Notes: generated from the letters alone by a model not told the origin. Shown: positions 14,568 through 23,152, numbered from the stretch's first letter. The stretch is 64,000 nt of DNA from Amycolatopsis circi (GCF_003385235.1 NZ_PQIA01000030.1:21676-85675); one strand, 5' to 3'. Made by a program: numbers and translations.

Positions 14568-15631
14568 CACAACACGCTCCGATCCGGACGAGCCGAACCT
14601 GGCTCGGCCACGGCGGGCGCCAAACCCAGTGCCGCCGCGTTGCGGCCCCGAATCGCCGCGGTGACAGCGGGATCCAGCCCGGCTTGTTCCAGGCGCTCCG
14701 TCGGGTCTTCCACGCCCATGTCGAACGGGTAGTCCGAGCCGAGGACCACCCGTTCGGCCCCGACAGCCGTGACGAGCGTGCGCAACGCGGCCGGGGTGTA
14801 AACGAGCGAGTCGAACCACATTCGACGCAGGTAGGCGCTCGGCGGTTCGGCGCAGCCGCGGGCGTCCGGCCGGTTGCGCCAGGCGAAGTCGGCACGCCCG
14901 ATGTGCGCCGGGAGGTAACCGCCGCCGTGTCCGACAAGCACCCGCAGCCGCGCAAAACGGTCCAGCACTCCGGAAAAGATGAGATGGGACAGTGCGACAG
15001 CGTGTTCCACGGGCTGTCCGACCGAATTGGACAGGTACCAGCGGTCGAGCCGGGCATCGAGTGTGCAACCCCACGGGTGCAGGAACACCACCGCGCCCAG
15101 TTCCTCGGCACGGCTCCAGAACGCATCCAGCCGGCGATCGGACAGATCGACGGTCCGGCCGCCCGCCGGATCGACGGCGTGGGACGAGATCTCCACTCCG
15201 CGCAGGCCCAGCCGCATCGCGTGGTCGATGCTCTCGACGGCGAGGGCCGGATGCCGGATCGGCGCCACCCCGAACCCGGTCAGCCGGGCGGGGCTGGCAG
15301 CGCAGTGCCTGGCCACGCTTTCATTCGTCGCCTGGGCGAGGTCTCGGGCCCGGGCGCCGTCGGCCCAGGAGTGGTACTGCGTCGGTGCGACCGAGACCAC
15401 TTGCACGTCGACACCGGAGGCATCCATCGCGGCCAGTCGCGCGCCGGGATCGACCAGCCGCGCACCGCGCGCCTCGACGCTGCCCGCGCTGACCGCCGCA
15501 GACTCGCAGCCGGCTCGTAACAACTCGAGGGCGAGATAGTCCGCATACTCCGGTCGGGTCTTCGCGAGGGACTCCACCTCAGACAGCCACACGTGCGCGT
15601 GCGCGTCGATTGCCGAACTGCTCGATGACAT
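14567..15631 (-). CDS. ACMSD-like amidohydrolase/decarboxylase
   Basis: A 354-residue amidohydrolase_2 protein. Ligands: DAHAHVW at residues ~9-15, FLHPWGC near 178, LVGHGGGYLPAH near 225, and VLGSDYPFDMG near 300. The LGSDYP motif is characteristic of the ACMSD-like group. It is first in a two-gene operon with the aldehyde dehydrogenase (TGATG junction at 14567). The start at ATG 15631 (MSSSSSAIDAHAHV) is preferred over 15832, whose leader is not conserved. It is distinct in sequence from the amidohydrolase at 11092, so the locus has two related enzymes. Probable decarboxylase or hydrolase of a ring-cleavage product; substrate unknown. Confidence 0.87.
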   Translation of the reverse strand: MSSSSSAIDAHAHVWLSEVESLAKTRPEYADYLALELLRAGCESAAVSAGSVEARGARLVDPGARLAAMDASGVDVQVVSVAPTQYHSWADGARARDLAQATNESVARHCAASPARLTGFGVAPIRHPALAVESIDHAMRLGLRGVEISSHAVDPAGGRTVDLSDRRLDAFWSRAEELGAVVFLHPWGCTLDARLDRWYLSNSVGQPVEHAVALSHLIFSGVLDRFARLRVLVGHGGGYLPAHIGRADFAWRNRPDARGCAEPPSAYLRRMWFDSLVYTPAALRTLVTAVGAERVVLGSDYPFDMGVEDPTERLEQAGLDPAVTAAIRGRNAAALGLAPAVAEPGSARPDRSVL

Positions 15632-16166
15632 GACCTCATCGTGAACCCGGCTTGCGTCACCAAGGAAGCCAATCTCGGCGATCATCGGTATAGATGGATT
15701 GAACCCCAATGCGCTTGTCCTCGGCAGAAGAGGGCGTTCGCGGCACGAGAAGGCTGACGCGCGGGCACCGTCATCGAGAACGTGCTCTGGCAACGACGCC
15801 GAGTTGCAAGATGGTCCTATCGCTGGCAACACGGTGGTCCCACAAGGTCCTCAACTGACGGATCCCTGTGCCACCGCGTTGCGCCGTGCTGGAGGTCGAG
15901 GCGGAGCAAAGTCGCGGCATGACTGACGCGGCCGCGGCGCGGACGAAAATGCTGCGATCACTGACCGTGCAACTGTCTGCCGGCGGGAAATCGAACTGGC
16001 TGTCCATGAGCGGCCGTCCACGCGGAATTCCGGCTGACCGCTGACGTTCGGCATCACTCGACACCAGCCGATACGTCGAGCAGCGAACCCTTGACCAGCA
16101 GGGGCGGGATTCAGACCGAAACGCATTCGTGGTCTTGCCCTCAGCCAGCCCACGCCAGGGACATCT
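15632..16166. other. Intergenic stretch without supported gene
   Basis: The left end must hold the promoter of the amidohydrolase-dehydrogenase operon; a TATACC box lies on the minus strand near 15690. The rest has open frames on both strands but nothing coding-like. It precedes the second copy of the small protein family and looks like decayed accessory DNA. Confidence 0.4.
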
Positions 16167-16502
16167 ATGCCCGACCAACCGCACCACAGCCGACTGTCGC
16201 GGAACGAAGCCGCCCGGGCCCTCTTCGAGGAAGCCCGTCGCGCCGGACTCGTCCAACGACATCTCCACAAACTCCACCGCCTCGCCCGACACCCGCACTC
16301 ACCGACGGCAAGTACGCCGCACCCAACCGCGACCGGACCTGCTGTCGAGGAGCCAACGCACCACGACAGGCTGACTCGATCACACCGACGAAGACGCCAG
16401 CCAGCACAGCAACTCACGCTCGACATCGACCTCACTCACTGGCCGACGACACCGCCGCCCCGACCGTCCACAGAGGCCGCCGCATCGGACGAAACCGCCT
16501 AG
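16167..16502 (+). CDS. Small unrecognised protein, copy 2 of a two-member family
   Basis: A 111-residue protein matching the one at 8323-8676 at both ends. The N-terminal block is AARALFEEARRAGLVQRHLH, followed by KLHRLARH; the C-terminal block is QQLTLDIDL... PRPSTE. The His/Thr/Arg-rich middle is poorly conserved. The start ATG 16167 puts the shared block about 14 residues in, like copy 1. The stop is followed within 20 bases by a relic of an XRE helix-turn-helix (16520-16656), which hints that the family may normally pair with an XRE regulator. Family not recognised and function unknown. Confidence 0.58.
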   Translation: MPDQPHHSRLSRNEAARALFEEARRAGLVQRHLHKLHRLARHPHSPTASTPHPTATGPAVEEPTHHDRLTRSHRRRRQPAQQLTLDIDLTHWPTTPPPRPSTEAAASDETA

Positions 16503-16519
16503 CCGCCGCACAAACGAAG

Positions 16520-16656
16520 CCAGTTCACCTCCAGTCCCGGCGTGGCTCCGACCCTGGCGTCAAAATCAGCAGCGATGCTGGTCAGGTCAACAGCTACGGC
16601 AAGGGAGGAATTACCGATCCCTGAATCGCTTGTTTCCTCGCCGCAGCCTTCGGGAC
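16520..16656 (+). pseudogene. Relic of an XRE helix-turn-helix gene
   Basis: The DNA from about 16520 to 16656 aligns by eye with the 5' part of the XRE-DUF4291 gene at 21421. The best segment reads KISSDAGQVNSYGKG here and KISSDASKVDSYEKG there, followed by a degenerate equivalent of VDFLAEAL (bases TTCCTCGCCGCAGCC). A TGA at about 16622 interrupts the frame and no C-terminal domain follows. It is therefore a decayed copy of the same or a closely related regulator. Confidence 0.6.
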
Positions 16657-16828
16657 TCGTCCGCACAGGACACTTCCCGCTCATTCGCGAAGCATGCCGG
16701 AACCTGAACCTCGACCCTCATTTTCCGGAGAGTCGCTCGGGTGTATCCGCATATTCATGGTTTTGCGGGACGAGTGTTCACTGTCCCAGCGCAGCGAAAT
16801 CCCCTTTACTACCGCACGGAATACCGGC

Positions 16829-18028
16829 TCAGCGACGACTGGATCGCGGTCCGAGGTAAACCGCGCGGGGCCGGATCCGCGACGGCCGCTCGTAGGCTTC
16901 GGCCGCGTGTGCGAGCCAGCCTGCCGTCCTGGCCACGACCACCAGCCCCAGCGAAGCTTCTTCCGGCCAGCCGTGGAGCCAAGTCAGAGCACCGAGCGCA
17001 AAGTCGATGTTGGGTTTGGGCAGGCCGCGCAGGGTGGCCGACTCCAGTACCGACTGCACGAGGTCCAGGCGATCGCTCCCCGCGTGGACCCTTTCAAGAG
17101 CGGCCAGCAGATGCGGAGCCCGGGGATCGAAGTCGGTGTACACCGGGTGCCCGAATCCCGGTGGCACAACCGTGAGTCGACCGCCTGAGGCCACAGTGGA
17201 CAGTCCTTCTTCCGCGCCCCGTTGCAGCATTCGGTGGACGTCGCGGGCGGTCCCACCGTGACCGGTCGCTCGCATGGTTTCAATTCCGATGTTCACGACG
17301 GAATAGGGATCAGCCCCGGTGGTGGCGGCGATCCGAGACGCGAAGGTGGACGCCGCGAGTTCGTGATCGGCCAGCAGGCACAGGGCAAGGTCGACCGGTG
17401 CCGAAGGAAGGGTGTCATCACGGGCGAGCCTGTCGGTGATGATGGCCGCGACCGATCCTGGTAGCGGGTGCGGGTCCGGGTGCGCCGAGATCGCTGAGGC
17501 CATCGCCGGGATAAGTCGCCTGCCGACGTCGGCGGCAGCACCCGGGCCGAGATCCTGTCGGCCTGGATCCACCATGCCCAGGACCGACACCACCGCGCTC
17601 ATCCGGTCAAGCACTCCTGCAGTCTCGGGAAACGCGGCGAGCACGCGCGCGATCTCCCGCCGATTCGCGCTTGGCCAGAAAACCTGGCCAGCGGGCAAAT
17701 CCTCGGTCCAGAGCAACTCAGCGACGTCCTCGAAACTCCGGTCCAGCAGGTCCTCGATCGGGTAACCGCGAAACGCCAGCGTGCCTGCGGGCCTCAGGTC
17801 GGTGACAGTGGTCTCGACGCGGATCTCGACCTGACCGGCTCGTTGTCGTTTCGCCGTCCGGTCGGCGAGTGCCTCGACCTGTGCTCGTTCGTACTGGGAC
17901 CGACGGCCGCCACCGCCGCGCACGGGCCGAGCGGTCAGGACACCCCGACTCGCGTAGGCGTAGAGGGTGCGCACGGTGACGCCTAGCCGATCCGCTGCCT
18001 CGGCTGCGGTCATCCACTCGCCGTCCAT
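16829..18028 (-). CDS. MerR-type HTH fused to citrate synthase domain
   Basis: A 399-residue fusion. Residues 1-65 are a MerR/excisionase-like helix-turn-helix (WMTAAEAADRLGVTVRTLYA). Residues ~85-390 are a small citrate synthase fold. The three catalytic positions are kept: His in LLADHELAASTFASR, His in PPGFGHPVYTDFDPRA, and Asp in PNIDFALGAL; GHGGTARDV matches the substrate loop. Such HTH-citrate synthase proteins are known in actinobacteria, but whether they are enzymes, acyl-CoA-sensing regulators or both is unsettled. A perfect palindrome (18049-18071) lies immediately upstream and is shared with the divergent MFS gene, which favours a regulatory role. Start ATG 18028. Confidence 0.88.
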   Translation of the reverse strand: MDGEWMTAAEAADRLGVTVRTLYAYASRGVLTARPVRGGGGRRSQYERAQVEALADRTAKRQRAGQVEIRVETTVTDLRPAGTLAFRGYPIEDLLDRSFEDVAELLWTEDLPAGQVFWPSANRREIARVLAAFPETAGVLDRMSAVVSVLGMVDPGRQDLGPGAAADVGRRLIPAMASAISAHPDPHPLPGSVAAIITDRLARDDTLPSAPVDLALCLLADHELAASTFASRIAATTGADPYSVVNIGIETMRATGHGGTARDVHRMLQRGAEEGLSTVASGGRLTVVPPGFGHPVYTDFDPRAPHLLAALERVHAGSDRLDLVQSVLESATLRGLPKPNIDFALGALTWLHGWPEEASLGLVVVARTAGWLAHAAEAYERPSRIRPRAVYLGPRSSRR

Positions 18029-18048
18029 ACCCGGACCATAGTGAACTC

Positions 18049-18071
18049 AATCAACGTTGACAACGTTGATT
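18049..18071. promoter_or_regulatory. Palindromic operator between HTH-citrate synthase and MFS genes
   Basis: AATCAACGTTG (18049-18059) and CAACGTTGATT (18061-18071) are perfect 11-bp arms around one base. The site is 20 bp from each likely start codon and is the obvious target of the MerR-type regulator. Confidence 0.72.
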
Positions 18072-18092
18072 TCCGCAGGTCAGAGTCGATCC

Positions 18093-19301
18093 ATGGCCAA
18101 AACGAACGGGAGCAGAGGCGGGCTCGGCCCACGTTTCCTTGGCTTGTGGTGCTCGACCGCGCTCTCCGACACCGGCAACGGCATTTTCCTTATCGGCGCG
18201 ACGCTCCTCGCCATCCACACCCTGGAAAGTCCTGCACTGGTCGGGCTCTTGCTCACCCTCGCGACCATTCCCTGGCTTGTCGCGGCCATCCCCGCAGGAA
18301 TCATCGTGGACCGCCTGGACGGGCACCGCGTGATCCAGATCGCCAACCTCGCGCGTGCGGGGACGATGCTCGCCGTCGGCGGAATCAGCGCTGCTGGACA
18401 CATTTCCGCCGTTGTTCTCGTCGTGGCCGTCTTCGCCGCAGGGGTACTCCAGACCTTCGTCGACGGTGCGGCAGAAGCACTTGTTCCCGAACTCATCGAC
18501 CGCGACCGGCTTTCGGACGCGAACGGTGCGCTGTCAGTGTCGACGCGAGTCTTCTACCAGTTCCTCGGGCCCCCGATCGCGGGTCTGACCTACGCACTCT
18601 GGCCGTCGGCACCATCTCTGCTCTCCGGTTTGCTCTGCGGCGCATCGACGTTGTGCATCGCCGCGGTACGGCAGCCGTGGCCCCACCGACGCGGCGGGCG
18701 GGGCAAGGTCGACCTCCGGAGCGGCTTGCGTGTCGTGGGCCGAAACCGGATTCTCAAAGCCGCTATCGCCATCAGTTGCCTCACCAGCATCGCCAATGGC
18801 ATCTATCTGACCGTCTTTGCCGTCTACGCCAACTCCGGCACCGGCCTCGCCCTCACCCCGACGACCTACGGCATGCTCACCGGCCTCGTCGGCGCCGGCG
18901 CAGGTGCGGGGGCCTACCTGACTGGCCGGGCCGAACGGCTATTCGGAGAGATCGTCACCATGCGACTTACCCGAGTCGGCTGGGCTTTGCTGTTTCTCAG
19001 CCCCATGCTGCGTTCTCCCTGGCTGATCGCACCCGTCATGGTTATGGGAAGCGCATTCGGGGCGATGTGGGCCGTCCAGGCGATGAATTTGCGCCAGCGC
19101 GCCACCAGTCCCGGCCAACGGGCCCAAGTCCTGGGCGTCTTTCGAGCGCTGTCCTACGGAGCCACACCGCTCGGGAGCCTCACTGCCACCGCATTTCAAG
19201 GCACTGTCAGCAGTCAGATCCTGCTTGGCGCAGCAGCGGCTCTCACAGCTGCCACCATCGCCCTTGTCCCTGCCCGCGAAAGCCTCCGAGGATCAAGCTG
19301 A
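18093..19301 (+). CDS. MFS transporter (EntS/macrolide-efflux type)
   Basis: About 402 residues with twelve predicted spans. Features of the DHA-type exporter group are LSDTGNGIFLIGATLLAIHT in span 1, IPAGIIVDRLDGHRV in the motif A loop, and GALSVSTRVFYQFLGPPIAG in spans 4-5. It is divergent from the HTH-citrate synthase gene, with the palindrome at 18049-18071 between them, so expression is probably controlled by that regulator. ATG 18093 (MAKTNGSRGG) is preferred because the ATG at 18057 lies inside the operator. Substrate unknown; small-molecule export is likely. Confidence 0.85.
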   Translation: MAKTNGSRGGLGPRFLGLWCSTALSDTGNGIFLIGATLLAIHTLESPALVGLLLTLATIPWLVAAIPAGIIVDRLDGHRVIQIANLARAGTMLAVGGISAAGHISAVVLVVAVFAAGVLQTFVDGAAEALVPELIDRDRLSDANGALSVSTRVFYQFLGPPIAGLTYALWPSAPSLLSGLLCGASTLCIAAVRQPWPHRRGGRGKVDLRSGLRVVGRNRILKAAIAISCLTSIANGIYLTVFAVYANSGTGLALTPTTYGMLTGLVGAGAGAGAYLTGRAERLFGEIVTMRLTRVGWALLFLSPMLRSPWLIAPVMVMGSAFGAMWAVQAMNLRQRATSPGQRAQVLGVFRALSYGATPLGSLTATAFQGTVSSQILLGAAAALTAATIALVPARESLRGSS

Positions 19302-19700
19302 TCGCTCAGACTTCGCTCGCCGGAACAGTTCCGCAGCAGCCCGAAGCGGTGAAGCCGGTATACATGCCAGCCCGGCACGGAAGCGCGCGGAGGAGCCGTT
19401 TCACATCCACGTCGTGACTTTCCGCCGCAGCGACACATGCGATCACCTACGAAAGCGAGCCGAGTTCCTCGTAGCGGGTAGTCATCTCGGACTCGCCCAG
19501 ACTCCCCTGCCTGGCCATATCTCATCACATTAAGGACATTTAACAATCTCGACGGCGAACCGGGTCGTCCTGACTTTCCAGAGGTTCGCTTGATGACATC
19601 TCGTGCATTCCATGCATCGTCCTCCGTGCGCGCTCAGTATGGAGATGTCTTCCAATTTCCTGCAGCCGGGCCCTCAACACCAAGGCCCTGATCCACACCG
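19302..19700. other. Convergent intergenic stretch without supported gene
   Basis: This ~400 bp between the MFS and exonuclease gene ends has no convincing reading frame, RNA or hairpin that I could find. AT content is somewhat higher around 19525-19560. Confidence 0.4.
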
Positions 19701-21008
19701 TCATAGGATCTCGCAGGACAGCTCTCCTCCGTTGACGGTCGCAGCTGACGCTGAAATCGGCCCGGCCAACCGGTCGAGGGCCGTGAGGAAAGCATCTTCC
19801 GACACAACCGGAACGCCGAGTTCACGCGCCTTGCGTGCCTTGCCCGACAACGAGTCCGGGTCCGCAGCCACCACCACGCGAGTCTGCCGGCTGACGCTCC
19901 CGGTCACCCTGACTCCGGTGGACGCAGCCTGCGCGACGATCTCTTCGCGTCCCCGCACCATGCTTCCGGTCAACACCACCTTGTCCCCCGGCCTCAGCTC
20001 GAGCCCACCGAGTCTGCCGCAGGAGGGGGCAGCCAGCGACGCGACAGCGGCAACACGTTCTTCGTCGAGGATTTCGTCCACCAGTGCGCAATCGAGTGCG
20101 AGAAGCGTCGCGACCGTCAGCAAGTCGTGTCGCTCCGCATCGGTGACAATCTCGTCAGCCCACGCTTCCCGGGCAAGATCGCGCACATAGCTCAGGTGCA
20201 GTGCGACCAACTCGTTCCGGTGCAGTCCGAGGTCATGCGCGAGATCGACGAGCATGTCGCCTTCTGTCACCGAGATGTCCCGATCTAGCAGGGCCGCGTC
20301 GAGCATCGCCAGGTACGCGTCGACAGCGGGCTCTTCGTCCCGAGGCATCCGCTCGACCAGTCGCGCGAGAAAATGCGGTTCCGCGTGCCCTGGTTCGCTG
20401 CGCCTCACCGCTGCCGCAGTGCCAACCGGAATCCGCGGCCAGTCCCACAGCGCGGCGCCCGCCTGTTCTTCGGTGAGCGCCACCGCGTCCGGCGCGCACC
20501 GGATGAAGTAACCAAGAAGCTCGGCTGCCGCCATCGCGTCGTCACGCGCGCTGTGCCACGAACGTTCGGGCACGCCTGCCGCCGCGCAGCAGTCGGCCAA
20601 AGAACGTCGCGAACCCAGCCGGATCCGGCCTGCCGCTCGCATCGTGCACACGCCCGACGAAGCTTCGAACGGAGTCTCGATGCCCAGGCGGTCGAATTCG
20701 GACCGCAGGTGCATGGCGTCGAACGACCAGTTGTGCGCGACCGGCACTCGTCCGCGCAACCGCGCGAAGAGATCGCCGGCCAGTTCGCCGAACACCGGGG
20801 CGCGCCGCGCGTCGACGGCGCGGATGCCATGCACGTTCCGCGGCCCCAGATCACGCTCCGGATTGACCAAGGTCGACCACTCGTCGGTGATCGCGCCGTC
20901 CGGACTGACGTGGACAACGGCGATCTCAACGATCCGGTGCCGCCATCCGCCGGCGAGGATTCCGGTGGTCTCAGTGTCGATGACGGCGTAGCCGTGCATG
21001 GCCTTCAC
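19701..21008 (-). CDS. DEDDh exonuclease with TerB-like and BRCT domains
   Basis: A 435-residue three-part protein. Residues 1-170 are a DnaQ-type 3'-5' exonuclease with the DEDDh set visible: VIDTETTG (Asp, Glu), HNWSFDAMHL (Asp) and WHSARDDAMAAAEL (His, Asp). Residues ~215-330 are helical and TerB-like (DRDISVTEGDMLVDLAHDLG, ADEIVTDAERHDLLTVATLL). Residues ~345-430 are a BRCT domain (GDKVVLTGSMVRGREEIVAQ, GVPVVSEDAFL). Actinobacteria carry several such polymerase-epsilon-like proteins, presumably in DNA repair. GTG at 21008 overlaps the stop of a 38-residue frame by 4 bp; ATG at 20999 is the alternative. Confidence 0.88.
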   Translation of the reverse strand: MKAMHGYAVIDTETTGILAGGWRHRIVEIAVVHVSPDGAITDEWSTLVNPERDLGPRNVHGIRAVDARRAPVFGELAGDLFARLRGRVPVAHNWSFDAMHLRSEFDRLGIETPFEASSGVCTMRAAGRIRLGSRRSLADCCAAAGVPERSWHSARDDAMAAAELLGYFIRCAPDAVALTEEQAGAALWDWPRIPVGTAAAVRRSEPGHAEPHFLARLVERMPRDEEPAVDAYLAMLDAALLDRDISVTEGDMLVDLAHDLGLHRNELVALHLSYVRDLAREAWADEIVTDAERHDLLTVATLLALDCALVDEILDEERVAAVASLAAPSCGRLGGLELRPGDKVVLTGSMVRGREEIVAQAASTGVRVTGSVSRQTRVVVAADPDSLSGKARKARELGVPVVSEDAFLTALDRLAGPISASAATVNGGELSCEIL

Positions 21009-21121
21009 CGCGGCAACCGCGTCGCACCGGCGACCCGCCGCAGATCCTCGAAGCTGCCGACCTCAACGCTTTCCGGCAATTTGTGCACCCCCTCCAGATC
21101 AGCGGTCGCCCTGTTCCGCAT
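21005..21121 (-). CDS. 38-residue leader frame upstream of the exonuclease
   Basis: ATG at 21119-21121 has an AGAGGA ribosome site 4 bases upstream and opens MRNRATADLEGVHKLPESVE. It ends with TGA at 21005-21007, overlapping the GTG of the exonuclease by 4 bp. The short charged product has no known motif. Coupling and the ribosome site suggest it is translated, either as a small protein or as a device that delivers ribosomes to the exonuclease. Confidence 0.45.
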   Translation of the reverse strand: MRNRATADLEGVHKLPESVEVGSFEDLRRVAGATRLPR

Positions 21122-21420
21122 ACGTTCCTCTTGGACTGTGCCCACCTAAGCACCTCCGCGACCGGCGAGACCCAAGCTCCAGTCAGCGCATCCGCTCCTC
21201 TTCCGACAACAACAGGTCGTCGCAGCAGAGAATCCGTTACAGACGATGCTGACGTGCCACGGCAATCGACTCCACACCGTTGTCTCCGAGTGCCTGGATC
21301 GACACGCTGTCGAGGAAGCCGTTGCAGGCCGCTGCCGACTAGTTAGCGCCAATTTTCAAGCGACACAGCCATCGCGGCGAGGCACAATGAGTCTCACGTT
21401 ACGACAGCGGAGGCAACTAC

Positions 21421-22359
21421 GTGCCTGGTCAGTTCATTCCCAACCAGCTTCGCCACCTGCGGACCCAGGCTGGCCTGACCCAGGCAGAACTCGCAGAGAA
21501 AATCAGCAGCGACGCCAGTAAGGTCGACAGCTACGAAAAGGGAGAGGAGACACCGAGTCACGAAGCGGTCGATTTCCTCGCCGAGGCCCTCAACACGACC
21601 GTCGATCACCTCGTCAGGAACGGCGAGACAGGCAGGCCCGCAACAGCCCCTTCGGGAACCGGTTCGCTGACAGCGAACGCGCCACAGGCATCGTCACGGC
21701 TCGCTTCGTCACCGGCGAAGCAACCCGATGATCGACGAAGCACGCCGCGCCGTGATGTACGGGCCAGCTTCACAGACCAGACCATCACCGTCTACCAGGC
21801 GTACTCGCGGGAAATTGCCGACGTGGCAGTCGAATCCCAGACGTTCGCGGCACCGTTCAAGCGCGAGCGGATGACCTGGATCAAGCCCTCGTTCCTGTGG
21901 ATGATGTACCGGTCCGGGTGGGCGACCAAACCTGGCCAGGAACGCGTTCTCGAAATCCAGATCACCAGGGACGGCTTCGAGTGGGCGCTCGCGCACGCTG
22001 CCCTCAGCAGCCACGAATCCGGCACCTACGCCAGCCAGCAGCACTGGGCTGAGCGCAAGCGCACCACCCCGGTCCGCATCCAATGGGATCCTGACCGTTC
22101 GGCACTGCTCGACCCGCTCAACCGGCGCGCCATCCAGATCGGGCTCTCCGGCGAGGCGGTCGACCGTTACCTCGACCAGTGGATCACCAAGATCACCGAC
22201 ATCACCCCGTTCGCCGCACGTGTCCATCGCGACGTCAGCTCCGGCCGTCTCGACGCCGTCCGGGAAGAACTCCCGGTCGAACGCGTCTATCCCGTGCCCG
22301 CGCCTCTTCTCGGTCTCATCGGCGCCAGCGAGCCGCAGTCCAGCGAATCCTCCGCGTGA
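21421..22359 (+). CDS. XRE helix-turn-helix fused to DUF4291
   Basis: A 312-residue fusion. Residues 1-68 form an XRE helix-turn-helix (LRTQAGLTQAELAEKISSDA, SKVDSYEKGEETPSHEAVDF). A Ser/Pro-rich linker (~70-110) follows. Residues ~113-300 are a complete DUF4291 domain: FTDQTITVYQAYSREIADVA, FKRERMTWIKPSFLWMMYRS, VRIQWDPDRS, IQIGLSGEAVDRYLDQWI. DUF4291 proteins usually stand alone at ~190-200 residues, and I know of no established activity. GTG 21421 has GGAGG about 7 bases upstream. A relic of the same HTH lies at 16520. The fusion could be a DNA-targeted or DUF4291-controlled regulator; neither is shown. Confidence 0.85.
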   Translation: MPGQFIPNQLRHLRTQAGLTQAELAEKISSDASKVDSYEKGEETPSHEAVDFLAEALNTTVDHLVRNGETGRPATAPSGTGSLTANAPQASSRLASSPAKQPDDRRSTPRRDVRASFTDQTITVYQAYSREIADVAVESQTFAAPFKRERMTWIKPSFLWMMYRSGWATKPGQERVLEIQITRDGFEWALAHAALSSHESGTYASQQHWAERKRTTPVRIQWDPDRSALLDPLNRRAIQIGLSGEAVDRYLDQWITKITDITPFAARVHRDVSSGRLDAVREELPVERVYPVPAPLLGLIGASEPQSSESSA

Positions 22360-22726
22360 ACGACTTCAACGACTGGGGCGAGCGGAAGCGAAGGTCGACG
22401 AGGCGACACTGGCAACCGAATGTCAGACGCCGTTGAACCTGTTCAGGACAATCACCTCCCGGACGCCTGGCTCCATCCCGTTGGCTGGTTGAACCAGCGG
22501 CTCTGCGACAGCGACCTGTTCCGTTGCGGCGGGCGGGCCTCAGGACCCCGGCCGGTATCGGAGCGCCCCTGGGCGAACACGCCCTCCAGCATTGGCCGTG
22601 GCACGGGTGCGGGATTCGGCTGCGCTGGGCTTCTCGATCGGGGGAGGCTGCGACCTCAGCGGCGCGGGGACCGAACCGGCTGGACCACTAGAATCGGCTC
22701 GCGGCCAGGGAAGGAAGCGGACCGGG
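22360..22726. other. Intergenic stretch without supported gene
   Basis: Frames here on the plus strand are continuous with, or antisense to, neighbouring genes and show no motif. No hairpin or RNA gene was recognised. It presumably contains the promoter of the gene at 22727. Confidence 0.4.
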
Positions 22727-23152
22727 ATGACCGACACCAGCGAGCGGCGGCTGCTGAATCCGCGGCAGCTCGAGTGGGGCGCGCGCCGGAAACTGCGCAT
22801 AACCCGTCGCGAAGGGCGGACGGGGTTGCTGGCCTATTCGGTCATTCCGTCGAACAACCGGAACGGACACAGGTACTTCCGATCTGTCGTTATTCGCGAG
22901 GGGCCGCGCGAGTTGTACGCCGGCGAGCCGGACGACCGGTCGGTGCGCTGGGTCGACCTTCCGCCCGGTAGACATCGGCTCAGCTTCGTGGTCAGCGACA
23001 TGGGCAAGGAGAGCGCGCTGAGCCAGGAGTTCGCTCTCCAGCCTCAGCAGATCATCGCGGTGTGGTGCGCCACGACTTTTTCCCTGAAGCCGTTCTCCGC
23101 GGCCCAATCGGTGGCACATCGGCGTTCTGGACGGTGCGTCCGAGGAACTTGA
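22727..23152 (+). CDS. Hypothetical protein with beta-rich domain
   Basis: A 141-residue basic protein starting MTDTSERRLLNPRQLEWGAR. The middle has the spacing of a small beta-sandwich (LLAYSVIPSNNRNGHRYFRS, VRWVDLPPGRHRLSFVVSD, FALQPQQIIAVWCAT), and the PPGRHRLSFVV turn recalls domains that evaluate or bind extended ligands. No signal peptide or transmembrane segment. ATG 22727 has a GGACCGGGATG context rather than a strong ribosome site. The gene is convergent with the oxidoreductase at 23202. Family not recognised. Confidence 0.55.
   Translation: MTDTSERRLLNPRQLEWGARRKLRITRREGRTGLLAYSVIPSNNRNGHRYFRSVVIREGPRELYAGEPDDRSVRWVDLPPGRHRLSFVVSDMGKESALSQEFALQPQQIIAVWCATTFSLKPFSAAQSVAHRRSGRCVRGT

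Noticed and set aside
21246..21521. Plus-strand frame starting MLTCHGNRLHTVV
   Set aside because: It runs into the XRE-DUF4291 gene in another frame and lacks a ribosome site; it is probably the upstream control region.
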